Below, in pieces: positions 19,277-28,648 of a DNA stretch of 64,000 nucleotides; position 1 is the stretch's first letter; each line of letters begins with the position of its first letter. This DNA comes from Nitrospira sp. (lineage in GTDB: Bacteria > Nitrospirota > Nitrospiria > Nitrospirales > Nitrospiraceae). The notes under the pieces are model-generated. The model did not search any database and was not told the origin of the DNA. It saw only the letters and a program-made list of their open reading frames with translations. The position numbers were made by a program, and so were the translations under genes. Where the stretch lies: assembly GCA_030692565.1 (NCBI GenBank), contig JAUYAO010000031.1:62001-126000 (forward strand). The letters run 5' to 3'.

Positions 19277-20011
19277 CTAAGGGGGATCGATCAGGTCCGT
19301 CGAACGAAACGAGAAGAAAAAGAACACGACGTACTGGTTGTAATACGCCGAGCCGGTGTACTTCGGCGTAGCACGTACGAACCGCCCCGAATGGTTCTCG
19401 TAGACATCCAGATGCACCCGCACATGCGCCAGTTGATCTTGTTCCTGGTAGATCGTGATCTGCGGGAGTGCGAAGGGAATGATGACGCTTTGGATGGGCG
19501 GAAGGCCGAAAAAAGTTTTCCCCTGATTCGTGCCCATGGATTCCACCTTGACGCGGACGAGATACGGCGCGTCGTCTTCCGTTTTCTTGATGGAATACCC
19601 CAATTCTCCCAGCCGCGCGGAAGCGGCGTCCCGCACATAGGCCAAATCCCACGAGGGGGAATCGATCACCGCGAAGCTGGCGTCCTCTTCACTCACATGC
19701 ATATGTGCCCGGTCGGTCTGCAGCCCGCTGACCTCCACCATGACCGTCGTGCCTTCCGGCAGCGGCACGGTGAGGTCGGCCAGCGACCGTTCCACAGCCT
19801 GCGTCAGTAATAGCTGTTCGATCGCGCTTCTCGGTGTCCGAGAGACTTCTTGCGTTAGCGCACAGTCGACACTGAGCGCAGCCAGGGCAGCGACCAACAG
19901 ACCTCGCCCGATCTGCGGAAGCGGCTTGCCGAATCTGGGTGGACGAGCCCAGCGGCCCGACAAACCATTGCCTCTCTCTGAGCGGACCATATCCGGCATA
20001 ATGTCATTCAC
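19277..20011 (-). CDS. Predicted lipoprotein, conserved hypothetical
   Basis: A 244-residue protein with a long charged N-terminus, a hydrophobic stretch (GLLVAALAALSVDC) and a lipobox-like cysteine at about residue 51. The mature part begins with TPRSAIEQLLLTQAVERSL, which I associate with an uncharacterised lipoprotein family (possibly DUF6655; not checked). A phenylalanine run (VVFFFFSF) near the end is unusual. Its ATG overlaps the lapA stop by 4 bp. The function is not known. Confidence 0.6.
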   Translation of the reverse strand: MNDIMPDMVRSERGNGLSGRWARPPRFGKPLPQIGRGLLVAALAALSVDCALTQEVSRTPRSAIEQLLLTQAVERSLADLTVPLPEGTTVMVEVSGLQTDRAHMHVSEEDASFAVIDSPSWDLAYVRDAASARLGELGYSIKKTEDDAPYLVRVKVESMGTNQGKTFFGLPPIQSVIIPFALPQITIYQEQDQLAHVRVHLDVYENHSGRFVRATPKYTGSAYYNQYVVFFFFSFRSTDLIDPP

Positions 20012-20310
20012 GGGGCCGGAGGGGAAGTCTCGTGTGATCCTCTGGCGATCCGTTCCAAGTCACGAATTCGCTCGCCTTGCGAGCGGACAGTCTCCTCAAG
20101 CTGCCTGGTTTGTTTCGCACGCGTGAATCTGGGACCGAGCGATGCCAGAAACGTCAGCAGCGCGCCCAACATGGCGGAACCAAGAATGATCAGCACCAGC
20201 GACGTATCATAGTCCCATAGGAGAAAATGGACGGTGACGGCCACGGTGTTCTGCAGCGCGAAAACGGCAATCAGAATGGCGAACAGGAAGGCAATGAATA
20301 GTGTGGGCAT
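20008..20310 (-). CDS. LapA-domain (DUF1049) membrane protein
   Basis: A 100-residue protein with two membrane helices: FIAFLFAILIAVFALQNTVAV, containing the family's ALQN motif, and LVLIILGSAMLGALLTFLASL. A cytoplasmic helix rich in arginine and glutamate follows. In E. coli LapA acts with LapB in control of lipopolysaccharide synthesis. The ATG at 20310 has GAAGAGGA upstream; longer starts lack this. It sits 40 bp after a small oxidase-linked protein and is coupled by ATGA to the downstream lipoprotein. Confidence 0.8.
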   Translation of the reverse strand: MPTLFIAFLFAILIAVFALQNTVAVTVHFLLWDYDTSLVLIILGSAMLGALLTFLASLGPRFTRAKQTRQLEETVRSQGERIRDLERIARGSHETSPPAP

Positions 20311-20350
20311 GTCAGAATCCTCTTCAGCAATCTGCCGGACTCGATCGATC

Positions 20351-20566
20351 TCAGCCCGGGCTCCAATATTCAATGGCGTAATAAATACTCCAGAGAAGCA
20401 ATCCCACCACAACCAGGATCAGCCAAAACGGAATACGCCCGTCATGCTCTGTAATCCCCGCGTGCCGGTACAGATAGGGCTGTCCAGGATCCGAACTATC
20501 CTGCCGCTCCGGCCCCGATGGACCGGAACTCGACTCGTCCGCTTGTATCACGTCTCGATCTCTCAT
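20351..20566 (-). CDS. Small membrane protein resembling the FixP/CcoP N-terminal domain
   Basis: A 71-residue protein with a polar N-terminal half and one membrane helix (IPFWLILVVVGLLLWSIYYAI) ending YWSPG. The segment GITEHDGRIPFW resembles the GI-x-E-x-D-NPxPxW lead-in of the FixP/CcoP N-terminal domain. It overlaps the fused oxidase gene upstream by 4 bp. This fits a stand-alone version of the CcoP anchor, complementing an oxidase chain that carries CcoP-like haem domains without that anchor. It could also be a CcoQ-like assembly factor. Confidence 0.65.
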   Translation of the reverse strand: MRDRDVIQADESSSGPSGPERQDSSDPGQPYLYRHAGITEHDGRIPFWLILVVVGLLLWSIYYAIEYWSPG

Positions 20567-23457
20567 GGTTGCCGCCCTTCATTGGCGGTCTCAGCCGCCG
20601 GCCGGGCCGTCTGCCGTTCGTCAGGCTGTCGCTGAACGACGTCCTTGTCCAGCTCCCCCCGTCTGGCAGCGGGCGAAAGCGCAGCCCAGATGCGCGATCG
20701 GGCCTGCTCCCGATCCGTCTCCTTCAAGCCGGCCGCAACCAACTCCGCCTCGTGCGCCTTCACGCGGAGCGATTGGACGTAGTGGACGATATCCCATATC
20801 TCCTCCGGACTGAGCTGCTCCCAGAACACCGGCATGGGCGTTCCCCCGATTCCCGTTATCACGGTTTTATACAGATGCTCGCCATCGTGCCCGAGCTTCA
20901 CGCCTCCGGACAGACCGGCCGGCAGCGTGAAATTCGCCGGCTTCAACGGTTGCCCCCACACATCTTTTAAGATCGGCGCCATCGGCCCATCTCCTTTTCC
21001 CTCGGCGCCATGACAGAGCATGCAGTTCGCCCCGAAGAGGGCCTTCCCCTTCTCGAGCGACACGATCGAGATCGGAGGCTCCGCCGCGATCGTCATCGAC
21101 GGCGGGACGACCTCGTCTCTCCATCGGCCAGAAAATGTCTTGATGTACTGCACCACGGCCCGCCGTTCGTGGTCTGAAACTTCCTGCCAGGCCGGCATGG
21201 CCGTCCCCCAGAGTCCGTGGGTAATGGTGCTGTAGAGATCGATGTCGGTCGGCAGTGAATCCTTGCCGGAGGTCGATCGAAACTTGAAGATCCCGGTCGT
21301 GAAATCTCTCGGACGCGGAGTCATGAATCGTGCGGACGGTCCCAGGCCATCACCCTTGCCCCCATGGCACCCGAGACAGCGGCGTTCGTACACCGACTTT
21401 CCGAGCATCAGCAGCTCGTCCTGCGATTGAGGACTGGCATTCAACACCTGGCCGGACGAAACCTGTGTTGCAACGAACCCTTCCCGCCAATCGCCGATGC
21501 CGGTCCCGAGCTTTTGCACATACAGCACCAAGGCCTTGCCGTCGTCGTTCAATTCCGGCGCATCGCCGGCTTTGGCCGGTTCGAACAGCCAGGGGAACAC
21601 CGGCATGATAGAGTCCGGCACGACTTCCCGCGGGTTCCAAAAATGGGCGGCATGCCAATCGTCGCCATATTTCCGGCCCACTCTGGTCAGGTCCGGACCG
21701 ATGCGTCGCGTGCTGAACAGGTGTGGCCGGTCATAGGCATATTCGCCGGCCTGCGACACCGGCCCCCAGCGGAACGACTCTCCGGTGACGGGACGCACGT
21801 ATTGCGAATGACAGTACCAACAGCCCTCGCGGATATACACCTGCCGGCCCTTCAGCTCTTCGGGCGTATAGTCCGCCACCTGGATCGCCGACTTTGTGAC
21901 GGGGTCCTCGACGGTGGTCGTGCGCGTTTCAGTCATCAACCAGGGGGTGACGCCCTGCACGCCGACGGCAAGAAAGAAAAACCCGAACCCCGCAACCAGG
22001 AAGACCGTGGAGGGGCTTTCGATCCAGCTTCCCTTGGCGACAACCTCTATCGGCGTATCGGCCGGGCGGGCGGCCTCGAACACCTCCGGCTCCAACGCCT
22101 CCCCCTCTCGCGCAGTCTTGTAGAAATTGATGACCATCAGGAGCAGCGCCACGTCCATTGCCACGCCTCCCAGTGTGCGCGCGACCCACCAGGGCTTCAT
22201 CTCTTTCACCGTATCCACGAAATTGGCCCCGTACTCGAGCATGGAACCCTGGACGAACCCTTGAGCAGACAGCCCCACGACCATCACCGTGAAGCCGGCG
22301 ACGGTCAACCAGAAGTGCCAACTCGCCAGCTTGTCGCTCCAGAGCTTCCGGCCTGTGACGCGCGGCCAGACATAATAGGCGGAGCCTACCGCCCACACGA
22401 CGAAGGTGCCGAACACGGTGAGATGGGAATGGGCGATCACGAAGTCATTGAAGTGGGTCAACTCCTGAACCCGACGCAGCGCCTCGACCGAGCCCTGGAA
22501 ACAGCCGATCAGATAATAGACCGCTCCCATCATCAGAAACTTGGCTGCATAGTTGTCGCCTCCGCCCCCGCCGGCGACAGTGCCCCATCGTCCCAGCATC
22601 GTACCGAAGAAATTCACCACCACCGTCCAAACCGGAATAATGAGCAGCATGCTGGTCACGATCGAGATCGTCTGGGTCCAGTGCGGAATCGGACTGTACA
22701 GATAGTGATGCGTGCCGACAAACGGATAAAAGAAAGCCAGCCCCCAGAATCCCAGCAACGACAGCTTGTGACTATATAACGAGCTCTTGGCGCTGAGCGG
22801 TAAGAAGTAATAGACCAGCGCCAGGCCGGCGGGAGTGATCCAGAGCCCGACGATGTAGTGGATGTACAACCCGTGCATGGCCGCACTGTTGACCCCCGCA
22901 ATATCTTCGGCATAGGTCAACAGCACATTGCCGAGAATCAGGTTCATGATCGTCCAGATCAACGCGGCGGTCGTGTACCACATCGCGACATAGAACCGCC
23001 GCTCGGTCCGCCGAAAGACGGTGCCAAGCACCTGCACGGTGATCAAACCCAGGATAACGAACCGGAGCAGATTGAAGGGCCATTCGAACTCCCCGGCTTC
23101 GAGTCCCATATTGAACCCGAACAGAAACGAGGCGTTGCCGAGAACCAGAAACCCGTTCCATAGCCACAGGAGCCACCAGCCCCACTCCTCTTTGTACATC
23201 CGCACCCCGCAGAGACGCGGCACGATGTAGTAGAGGAGCCCGAGGAAGACGGTTGAGAACGATCCGAAGATGACGCCATTGACATGGATCGGACGCAACC
23301 GGCCGAATGTCAACCAGGAGATGCCATCGAGAAATCCCGGATTGTGAAACTTGATCGACACCACCACCCCGACGATCGGAAAGAACGTTAACCAGATCAA
23401 CGCCCACCACAACCAGGCCCTGATTAGCGGTCGATTAATCACTTCTTGATCGTTCAT
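20563..23457 (-). CDS. Single-chain cbb3-type cytochrome c oxidase: CcoN-CcoO-diheme CcoP-like fusion
   Basis: One 964-residue polypeptide holds what are normally three subunits. Residues 1-460 are a CcoN-like catalytic core with the expected ligands: H58, H200, the Y244 and H250-H251 segment (FFYPFVGTHH) and H343/H345 (VIAHSHLTVFG). Residues 480-660 form a CcoO-like part with a helix (about 483-502), haem site CWYCH (546-550) and a methionine in MPVFPW (M619). Residues 685-900 add two cytochrome c domains with CLGCH (694-698) and CMLCH (812-816), with M754 and M875 as likely ligands. The ATG at 23457 has GGAGGGAAG upstream and overlaps the nhaA stop. It would reduce O2 at high affinity and pump protons. 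Confidence 0.9.
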   Translation of the reverse strand: MNDQEVINRPLIRAWLWWALIWLTFFPIVGVVVSIKFHNPGFLDGISWLTFGRLRPIHVNGVIFGSFSTVFLGLLYYIVPRLCGVRMYKEEWGWWLLWLWNGFLVLGNASFLFGFNMGLEAGEFEWPFNLLRFVILGLITVQVLGTVFRRTERRFYVAMWYTTAALIWTIMNLILGNVLLTYAEDIAGVNSAAMHGLYIHYIVGLWITPAGLALVYYFLPLSAKSSLYSHKLSLLGFWGLAFFYPFVGTHHYLYSPIPHWTQTISIVTSMLLIIPVWTVVVNFFGTMLGRWGTVAGGGGGDNYAAKFLMMGAVYYLIGCFQGSVEALRRVQELTHFNDFVIAHSHLTVFGTFVVWAVGSAYYVWPRVTGRKLWSDKLASWHFWLTVAGFTVMVVGLSAQGFVQGSMLEYGANFVDTVKEMKPWWVARTLGGVAMDVALLLMVINFYKTAREGEALEPEVFEAARPADTPIEVVAKGSWIESPSTVFLVAGFGFFFLAVGVQGVTPWLMTETRTTTVEDPVTKSAIQVADYTPEELKGRQVYIREGCWYCHSQYVRPVTGESFRWGPVSQAGEYAYDRPHLFSTRRIGPDLTRVGRKYGDDWHAAHFWNPREVVPDSIMPVFPWLFEPAKAGDAPELNDDGKALVLYVQKLGTGIGDWREGFVATQVSSGQVLNASPQSQDELLMLGKSVYERRCLGCHGGKGDGLGPSARFMTPRPRDFTTGIFKFRSTSGKDSLPTDIDLYSTITHGLWGTAMPAWQEVSDHERRAVVQYIKTFSGRWRDEVVPPSMTIAAEPPISIVSLEKGKALFGANCMLCHGAEGKGDGPMAPILKDVWGQPLKPANFTLPAGLSGGVKLGHDGEHLYKTVITGIGGTPMPVFWEQLSPEEIWDIVHYVQSLRVKAHEAELVAAGLKETDREQARSRIWAALSPAARRGELDKDVVQRQPDERQTARPAAETANEGRQP

Positions 23458-24800
23458 CGTCTTCCCTCCATGTGAATCCGTCTCAACAACCACCACCCGA
23501 TGGTCCCCGCCACCGCCGAGGCGGTCAGGATCCCCACTTTGGCCGGGGCGTCGAGCGGCGTTTTCCCGAACGCCAGCCCTTCGATGAACAGCGACATCGT
23601 GAAGCCGATACCGGCCAGAAATCCGATCCCGATGATGTGGCGCCAGGTCAGATCCGGCGGCATGGTCGCCAATCCGACACGAATCGCCAGCCACGACGCC
23701 ACGATCACCCCGACCGGCTTGCCGATGACCAGGCCGGCCAGGATGCCGAGCGCGACGGGATGACCCAATGTCACGACCGGATCGCCTTCGAGCGTGACGC
23801 CGGCGTTGGCCAATGCGAAGATAGGCAGAACCACAGCCGTCACCCACGGGTGCAGGGTCTGCTCCAGACGTTGGAGAGGAGTGCCCACTTCACGGACCGC
23901 CTGTTGCAAACGGGAGGCCACTTTCTGTCTGGTCTTGTTGGCAAGCGGAGGGCCGCCCGGCTCCATCGCCTTCTGAAACCTATCGAGCAGCGCACGGCTC
24001 CGCGTGATGAACTCCTCGCCGGACAACCGTGTTCGCGCCGGAATCGTGAACGCCGCGAGCACGCCGGCGATCGTCGGGTGGACACCGGAGAGGAAGAACG
24101 CCAGCCACAAGCCGCCGATCCCCAGCATCCCGTAGACGAGCGGATGGCGAATACCGACGACGTTTGCGCCGATCAGGGCAACCAGGAATCCGCCCCCCAC
24201 CTCCAAACTCACCCAGGAGATCGTCGAGGTGTAGAAGAAGGCGATGATCAGGACCGCGCCTAAGTCATCGCCGATGGCCAGCGCGACGAGGAACACCTTC
24301 AGTGCCAGCGGCACCCCTTTCCCGAGCAACGAGAGAATCCCGAGTGAGAAAGCGATGTCCGTGGCCATGGGAATGCCCCAGCCCTTGGCCCCTTCCGTCC
24401 CCCCGTTGAACGCCGTATACAGCAGCGCGGGAAGGACCGCTCCCCCCACCGCGGCGGCGAGAGGCAACGCGGCTTGTCGCAGGGAGGAGAGTTCACCGAC
24501 CAGCACCTCTCGTTTGATCTCCAAACCGACGACGAAAAAGAACATCGCCATCAACCCATCGTTGATCCAGAGGACCAGCGGTTCCGTGAGTACGAAGTCG
24601 CCCGCCCCGAACGTCACCGGCAGTCGCCGGAACGCGGCATAGGCATCCGCCCACGGCGAGTTGGCCCAGACCAGGGCGATGAGCGTCGCGGCCATCAGCA
24701 GAATGCCCGCCGCCGACTCCGTATGGATGAATGCCCGGAACGGTTCCACCATCGGTTGGATCAACGCGTCACCCGCCCGGTTGTGATTTGTTTGCGACAT
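23454..24800 (-). CDS. nhaA: Na+/H+ antiporter NhaA
   Basis: A 448-residue protein with the NhaA plan of twelve helices. Key segments are ATDIAFSLG (146-154) and AIGDDLGAVLII, where D178 and D179 correspond to the ion-binding aspartates of E. coli NhaA. The C-terminal helices include IGIGFLAGIGFTMSLF. It is longer than E. coli NhaA (388) because of a charged insertion around residues 255-320. It expels Na+ in exchange for protons. Its stop overlaps the start of the fused oxidase by 3-4 bp, so both are probably translated together. Confidence 0.93.
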   Translation of the reverse strand: MSQTNHNRAGDALIQPMVEPFRAFIHTESAAGILLMAATLIALVWANSPWADAYAAFRRLPVTFGAGDFVLTEPLVLWINDGLMAMFFFVVGLEIKREVLVGELSSLRQAALPLAAAVGGAVLPALLYTAFNGGTEGAKGWGIPMATDIAFSLGILSLLGKGVPLALKVFLVALAIGDDLGAVLIIAFFYTSTISWVSLEVGGGFLVALIGANVVGIRHPLVYGMLGIGGLWLAFFLSGVHPTIAGVLAAFTIPARTRLSGEEFITRSRALLDRFQKAMEPGGPPLANKTRQKVASRLQQAVREVGTPLQRLEQTLHPWVTAVVLPIFALANAGVTLEGDPVVTLGHPVALGILAGLVIGKPVGVIVASWLAIRVGLATMPPDLTWRHIIGIGFLAGIGFTMSLFIEGLAFGKTPLDAPAKVGILTASAVAGTIGWWLLRRIHMEGRR

Positions 24801-24903
24801 CGTCTTTTCTCCTGTCCAGTCTCGAACAGCGGATGGCGAAGAGCTAAATTAATTATTGTGGCCCACAACCGCAAGCAAGAGTGTTCCGCTCGCTGCAGGC
24901 CAT

Positions 24904-25418
24904 TCACGACCGGCTTTTCGCCGCCTTGTAACCCAGTTCCGAACGGATCTGATCCACGATCCGGTCGGGGCTTTCCTCGACATCGATGACCAGCGCCCGG
25001 TCCGGGACCTCAAGAATATCGAACTGACTGCCACCAGGTCTCGATGCATGAAGTGGCCTTCCCGGACGGCCAGCCGTCGGGTCAGGAGGTCGATGTTACC
25101 TTTGAGGTAGACCAGCCGGACCCGGTCTGCCACACCTTCGAGCAGTACCTCGCGATACAGACGCGTGAGAGCCGAACAAGCCAGCACGACAGGCCGTTGT
25201 CCTTCAATCCATCCCCCGATCAATTGACGAAGCTGCTGCAGCCACGGGCGGCGATCCTCATCGGTCAGTGGCACGCCTCGCTTCATCTTTTCGATGTTGG
25301 TCGATGGATGAAACTCATCCGCGTCGTGGAAGGTCCATCCCAGCTTGTCGGCCAGCAACCGGCCGACGGTCGTTTTCCCGGCGCCTGAGACGCCCATAAT
25401 GAGCACGACCTGCGGCAT
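24904..25418 (-). pseudogene. gntK: Gluconokinase, frameshifted
   Basis: From the ATG at 25418 (GGAG upstream) the protein reads MPQVVLIMGVSGAGKTTVGR with a P-loop at residues 9-16, then DADEFHP and CSALTRLYRE, all typical of gluconokinase. After GHFMHRDLVA the frame is lost; the next frame continues SQFDILEVPDRALVIDVEES and stops at 24904. The 515-bp span fits loss of one base near 25034. It phosphorylates gluconate to 6-phosphogluconate, upstream of the pentose phosphate pathway that zwf feeds. It is either a recent pseudogene or an assembly indel. Confidence 0.85.
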
Positions 25419-25493
25419 CACATGCTCCGCCTCTGTATCCCTCACTCCCGACACCAGTCTCCGCCCTCCAAATCCTTCGGATGCTCTTGCCCC

Positions 25494-28211
25494 TCATCCG
25501 TTTCTCTTAACCCTTCCCTCCTGCGTATGCGTCCGGCGGCTTTGAGCCAGATCCTCCAGACATCGGATCACCAGCGCCGTCCATCCGGTCTGGTGGCTCG
25601 CGCCGCAGCCCCGTCCCGTGTCGCCGTCGAAATATTCGTGGAACAGTTGAAGGCCACGCCAGTGCGGATCCCCGGCGAACCGCTGATCGTCTCCCTGCCA
25701 GGGTCTCGCTCCCCGCTCGTCCGGGAGGAAGAGGCCCGCGAGGCGCGCGGACAACAACGTGGCAATTTCTCCCAAAGACTTCTTCTGCCCTGAACCGGTC
25801 GGATACTCGACCTGAAACTCGTCACCATAGAAATGGTGGTACCGTTCAAGTGCCTCGATGAGGAGATAGTTCGTCGGAAACCAGACCGGACCTCGCCAGT
25901 TCGAGTTGCCGCCGAACAGGTCGGAATCGGATTCGCCCGGCACATAGGCCACTCGATACTCGTTGCCCTCTGCCTGAAACACGTACGGACGTTCCAGATG
26001 GACCCGCGACAGCGAGCGAATCCCGTACGGCGACAAAAACTCGCTTTCGTCGAGGGCATAGCGCAGCACCCGTTCCAGCCGGTTCCGCGATGGGATAGCC
26101 AGAAGCAGTCGATCGTGCGAAAGGTCCTTCGCCGACTCCATGTATGAGATTTGTTGAGCAAGGTCCTGCCGGTTCTCTAAAAACCAGCGCATCCGCTTCG
26201 TGAAACCCGGGAGGCGGTCGAGCGCGGTTCGCTCCAGAACTTCCACGGCAATGAGCGGAAGCAGCCCGACCATGGACCGGATCTTCAACGGAACCGGTTC
26301 GCCGTTGATATGAAGATGATCGTAATAGAACCCCTCACCTTCCTCCCATAAACCGGTTCCGTCGAGATTGTTCATCGCATCCGCGATCGACACGAAGTGC
26401 TCGAAAAACTTCGATGCCACGTCCTCGTAGGCCGGATCCTCCTGAGCCAGTTCGAGAGCCATCGCCAGCATCGTCAAGCAGTAAAAGGCCATCCAAGCGG
26501 TGCCGTCCGCCTGCTCGAGATGTCCGCCGGTGGGAAGGGTTTTGGACCGGTCGAAGACGCCGATGTTGTCGAGCCCGAGAAACCCGCCGGAAAAGAGGTG
26601 CTTGCCGCGAACGTCCTTGCGATTCACCCACCAGGTGAAATTGATGAGCAGCTTCTGGAACGCACGGGCGAGAAACATGCGATCCCGCGTCCCTCGTGGC
26701 CCCGACATCTTGTAGATGCGCCAGCAGGCCCAGGCATGGACGGGCGGATTCGTATCGCCAAACGCGAATTCATACGCGGGAATTTCGCCGTTCGGATGCA
26801 TATACCACTCGCGCAGAAACAGGAGCAGCTGAGACTTGGCGAAATGCGGATCAATGCGGGCGAACGGAATCATGTGGAAGGCCGAGTCCCAGACGGCATA
26901 CCAGGGGAACTCCCATTTGTCCGGCATCGAGAGGACATCGCGATTGTAGAGATGCCTCCAGTCGCTGTTGCGACCGGTGCGCCGGCTCGCGGGCGGAGTC
27001 GGCTGAGCAGGGTCGCCATCGATCCAATCCTTGACCGCATAATGATAGAACTGCTTGGTCCAGAGGAGCCCGGCACAGGCCTGACGGGCGACATGCCGCT
27101 CTCCTTCGGACAGGGCCGACGGGAGCGCGGAGGCATAGAACTCATCAGCTTCGCGGATCCGCTCGTCGAACAGGCGGTCGAACTTTTTTCCGAACGGCGA
27201 CTTGGGCGCATCACGCTCGGACGACAGCCGCAACCGTACAACTGCCTGATGACCAGCCGGCACGTCGAGACGATACAGACCTGCCACCTTCGTCCCGACG
27301 CCCGCGGGGTTGACGGCCTCAGTTCGTCCCTGGATGAGATACTCATGAAACGCATCCTTGGCGTAGGGCAAAGGATGCTCCGCCCCGAACAGGCGCATCA
27401 CATTGGTTTCGTTCTCAGTGAAGAGGAATTCCGGGCCATGCTGTCCGGCAACCGGGTCCGCGACGAATCGATACCGTCCCAACTCGTGGTGATCGGCGAG
27501 CAAGGCCGTTTCGTTGCTCCGTACGATCTGCGGCTTCGGTCCATACCCCTCTCCGGAACGGCCCCAGGCCCAGGTGTTGCGGAACCAGAGGGTCGGCAAC
27601 AGATGGATTGTTGCCTGATCCGGCCCGCGATTGGCCACGGTGAGCCGGATCAGGACGTCGTCGGACGAGGCTTTCGCGTATTCTGCAAAGACATCCCAGT
27701 ACCGGTTGTCGTCGAACACTCCCGTGTCGGCCAACTCGAATTCTGGCTCGCCCTTCCCGCGGTGACGGTTCTCTTCAACCAGCCGCCCATAGGGAAACTC
27801 GGCCTGCGGATACTTATACAGAGCTTTCATATAGGAGTGCGTCGGCGTCGAATCGAGGTAGAAGTAACATTCCTTGACGTCTTCCCCGTGGTTGCCTTCT
27901 GGGCCAGACAGGCCGAAGAGACGCTCTTTCAGGATCGAGTCCCGTCCGTTCCAGAGAGCGAGCGCGAAACAGAGGCGAGCGCGCCGGTCGCAGATCCCCA
28001 GCAAACCGTCTTCTCCCCATCGGTAGGCGCGACTGCGCGCATGGTCATGGGGAAGATAGTCCCAACAGGTCCCGTCGGCTGAATAGTCTTCCCTGACGGT
28101 TCCCCACTGCCGTTCAGAAAGATACGGCCCCCATCGTTTCCAGTCGCCGACTCGCTCCGCATCCTCGATGAGACGCTTCGCCTCAACACCCGGCTGTCCA
28201 GTCTTTCTCAT
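25494..28211 (-). CDS. GH63-type glucosidase (MGH1-like glycoside hydrolase)
   Basis: A 905-residue cytoplasmic protein without a signal peptide, related to GH63/mannosyl-oligosaccharide-glucosidase-like enzymes. It begins with the typical RLIEDAERVGDWKRWGPYLSE and has DKWEFPWYAVWDSAFHMIPF, the conserved (alpha/alpha)6-barrel segment with an acidic residue, and NWRGPVWFPTNYLLIEAL near the end. Such bacterial enzymes hydrolyse alpha-glucosides, in some cases glucosylglycerate or mannosylglycerate; the substrate here is unknown. The neighbours are a gluconokinase and a GH15 gene. Confidence 0.85.
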   Translation of the reverse strand: MRKTGQPGVEAKRLIEDAERVGDWKRWGPYLSERQWGTVREDYSADGTCWDYLPHDHARSRAYRWGEDGLLGICDRRARLCFALALWNGRDSILKERLFGLSGPEGNHGEDVKECYFYLDSTPTHSYMKALYKYPQAEFPYGRLVEENRHRGKGEPEFELADTGVFDDNRYWDVFAEYAKASSDDVLIRLTVANRGPDQATIHLLPTLWFRNTWAWGRSGEGYGPKPQIVRSNETALLADHHELGRYRFVADPVAGQHGPEFLFTENETNVMRLFGAEHPLPYAKDAFHEYLIQGRTEAVNPAGVGTKVAGLYRLDVPAGHQAVVRLRLSSERDAPKSPFGKKFDRLFDERIREADEFYASALPSALSEGERHVARQACAGLLWTKQFYHYAVKDWIDGDPAQPTPPASRRTGRNSDWRHLYNRDVLSMPDKWEFPWYAVWDSAFHMIPFARIDPHFAKSQLLLFLREWYMHPNGEIPAYEFAFGDTNPPVHAWACWRIYKMSGPRGTRDRMFLARAFQKLLINFTWWVNRKDVRGKHLFSGGFLGLDNIGVFDRSKTLPTGGHLEQADGTAWMAFYCLTMLAMALELAQEDPAYEDVASKFFEHFVSIADAMNNLDGTGLWEEGEGFYYDHLHINGEPVPLKIRSMVGLLPLIAVEVLERTALDRLPGFTKRMRWFLENRQDLAQQISYMESAKDLSHDRLLLAIPSRNRLERVLRYALDESEFLSPYGIRSLSRVHLERPYVFQAEGNEYRVAYVPGESDSDLFGGNSNWRGPVWFPTNYLLIEALERYHHFYGDEFQVEYPTGSGQKKSLGEIATLLSARLAGLFLPDERGARPWQGDDQRFAGDPHWRGLQLFHEYFDGDTGRGCGASHQTGWTALVIRCLEDLAQSRRTHTQEGRVKRNG

Positions 28212-28330
28212 ATCCGTTCCCTTCGTGCTGAAGACCGCTCAGGAAACACCGACCCTCCACAGGACATGGCTCCAAACACCCGGGGGTTGTCGCGTGTCGA
28301 ACCGACGCCTGTGTCGGCCACCTGCCGCCG

Positions 28331-28618
28331 TTACTTGAATCTGGCCGAGGCGCTGTCGACTGCCGACTTCAATTCGCTCCACGCGCCTTCGGCACCGGTC
28401 TTGAGGATTTCCCACGCCTCTTCACCGGCGGCACTGATTTCGCCGAGCTTTGTCTGCGCCGCATCCCGCTTGGCCTTGAGCGAGTCGAGTTGCTTCATAT
28501 ATTCGATCTTGGCGCTGGCCTCGGCCTTGTCCGCCTTGGCTTTGAGCACATCGATCGTGGCACCCCATTCACGGAGTTGCGCCTCCATTTTCTCGATATA
28601 CGCAGTTTTCAGATTCAT
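28331..28618 (-). CDS. Small coiled-coil protein, possibly sll1863-type stress protein
   Basis: A 95-residue, almost wholly helical protein rich in alanine, lysine and glutamate (LKTAYIEKMEAQLREWG, then ATIDVLKAKADKAEASAK). It has no signal peptide or cysteines. The pattern matches small coiled-coil stress proteins that I recall under the sll1863 name. The ATG at 28618 has AAGGAG seven bases upstream and is preferred to the longer frame from 28648. It lies between a GH63 gene and a frameshifted small helical protein, all on the minus strand. Confidence 0.65.
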   Translation of the reverse strand: MNLKTAYIEKMEAQLREWGATIDVLKAKADKAEASAKIEYMKQLDSLKAKRDAAQTKLGEISAAGEEAWEILKTGAEGAWSELKSAVDSASARFK

Positions 28619-28648
28619 CGAGGCACTCCTTTCGTCATTGAGCCGCAT

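Noticed and set aside
23458-23847. N-terminal extension of the oxidase gene
   Set aside because: The extra 130 residues are arginine- and glycine-rich and overlap nhaA. The ATG at 23457 has a strong ribosome site.
26397-28082. Long plus-strand open frame (561 codons)
   Set aside because: It lies antisense to the GH63 gene, which has clear family motifs along its length. The plus-strand product has no recognisable domain and reflects GC-rich codon use.
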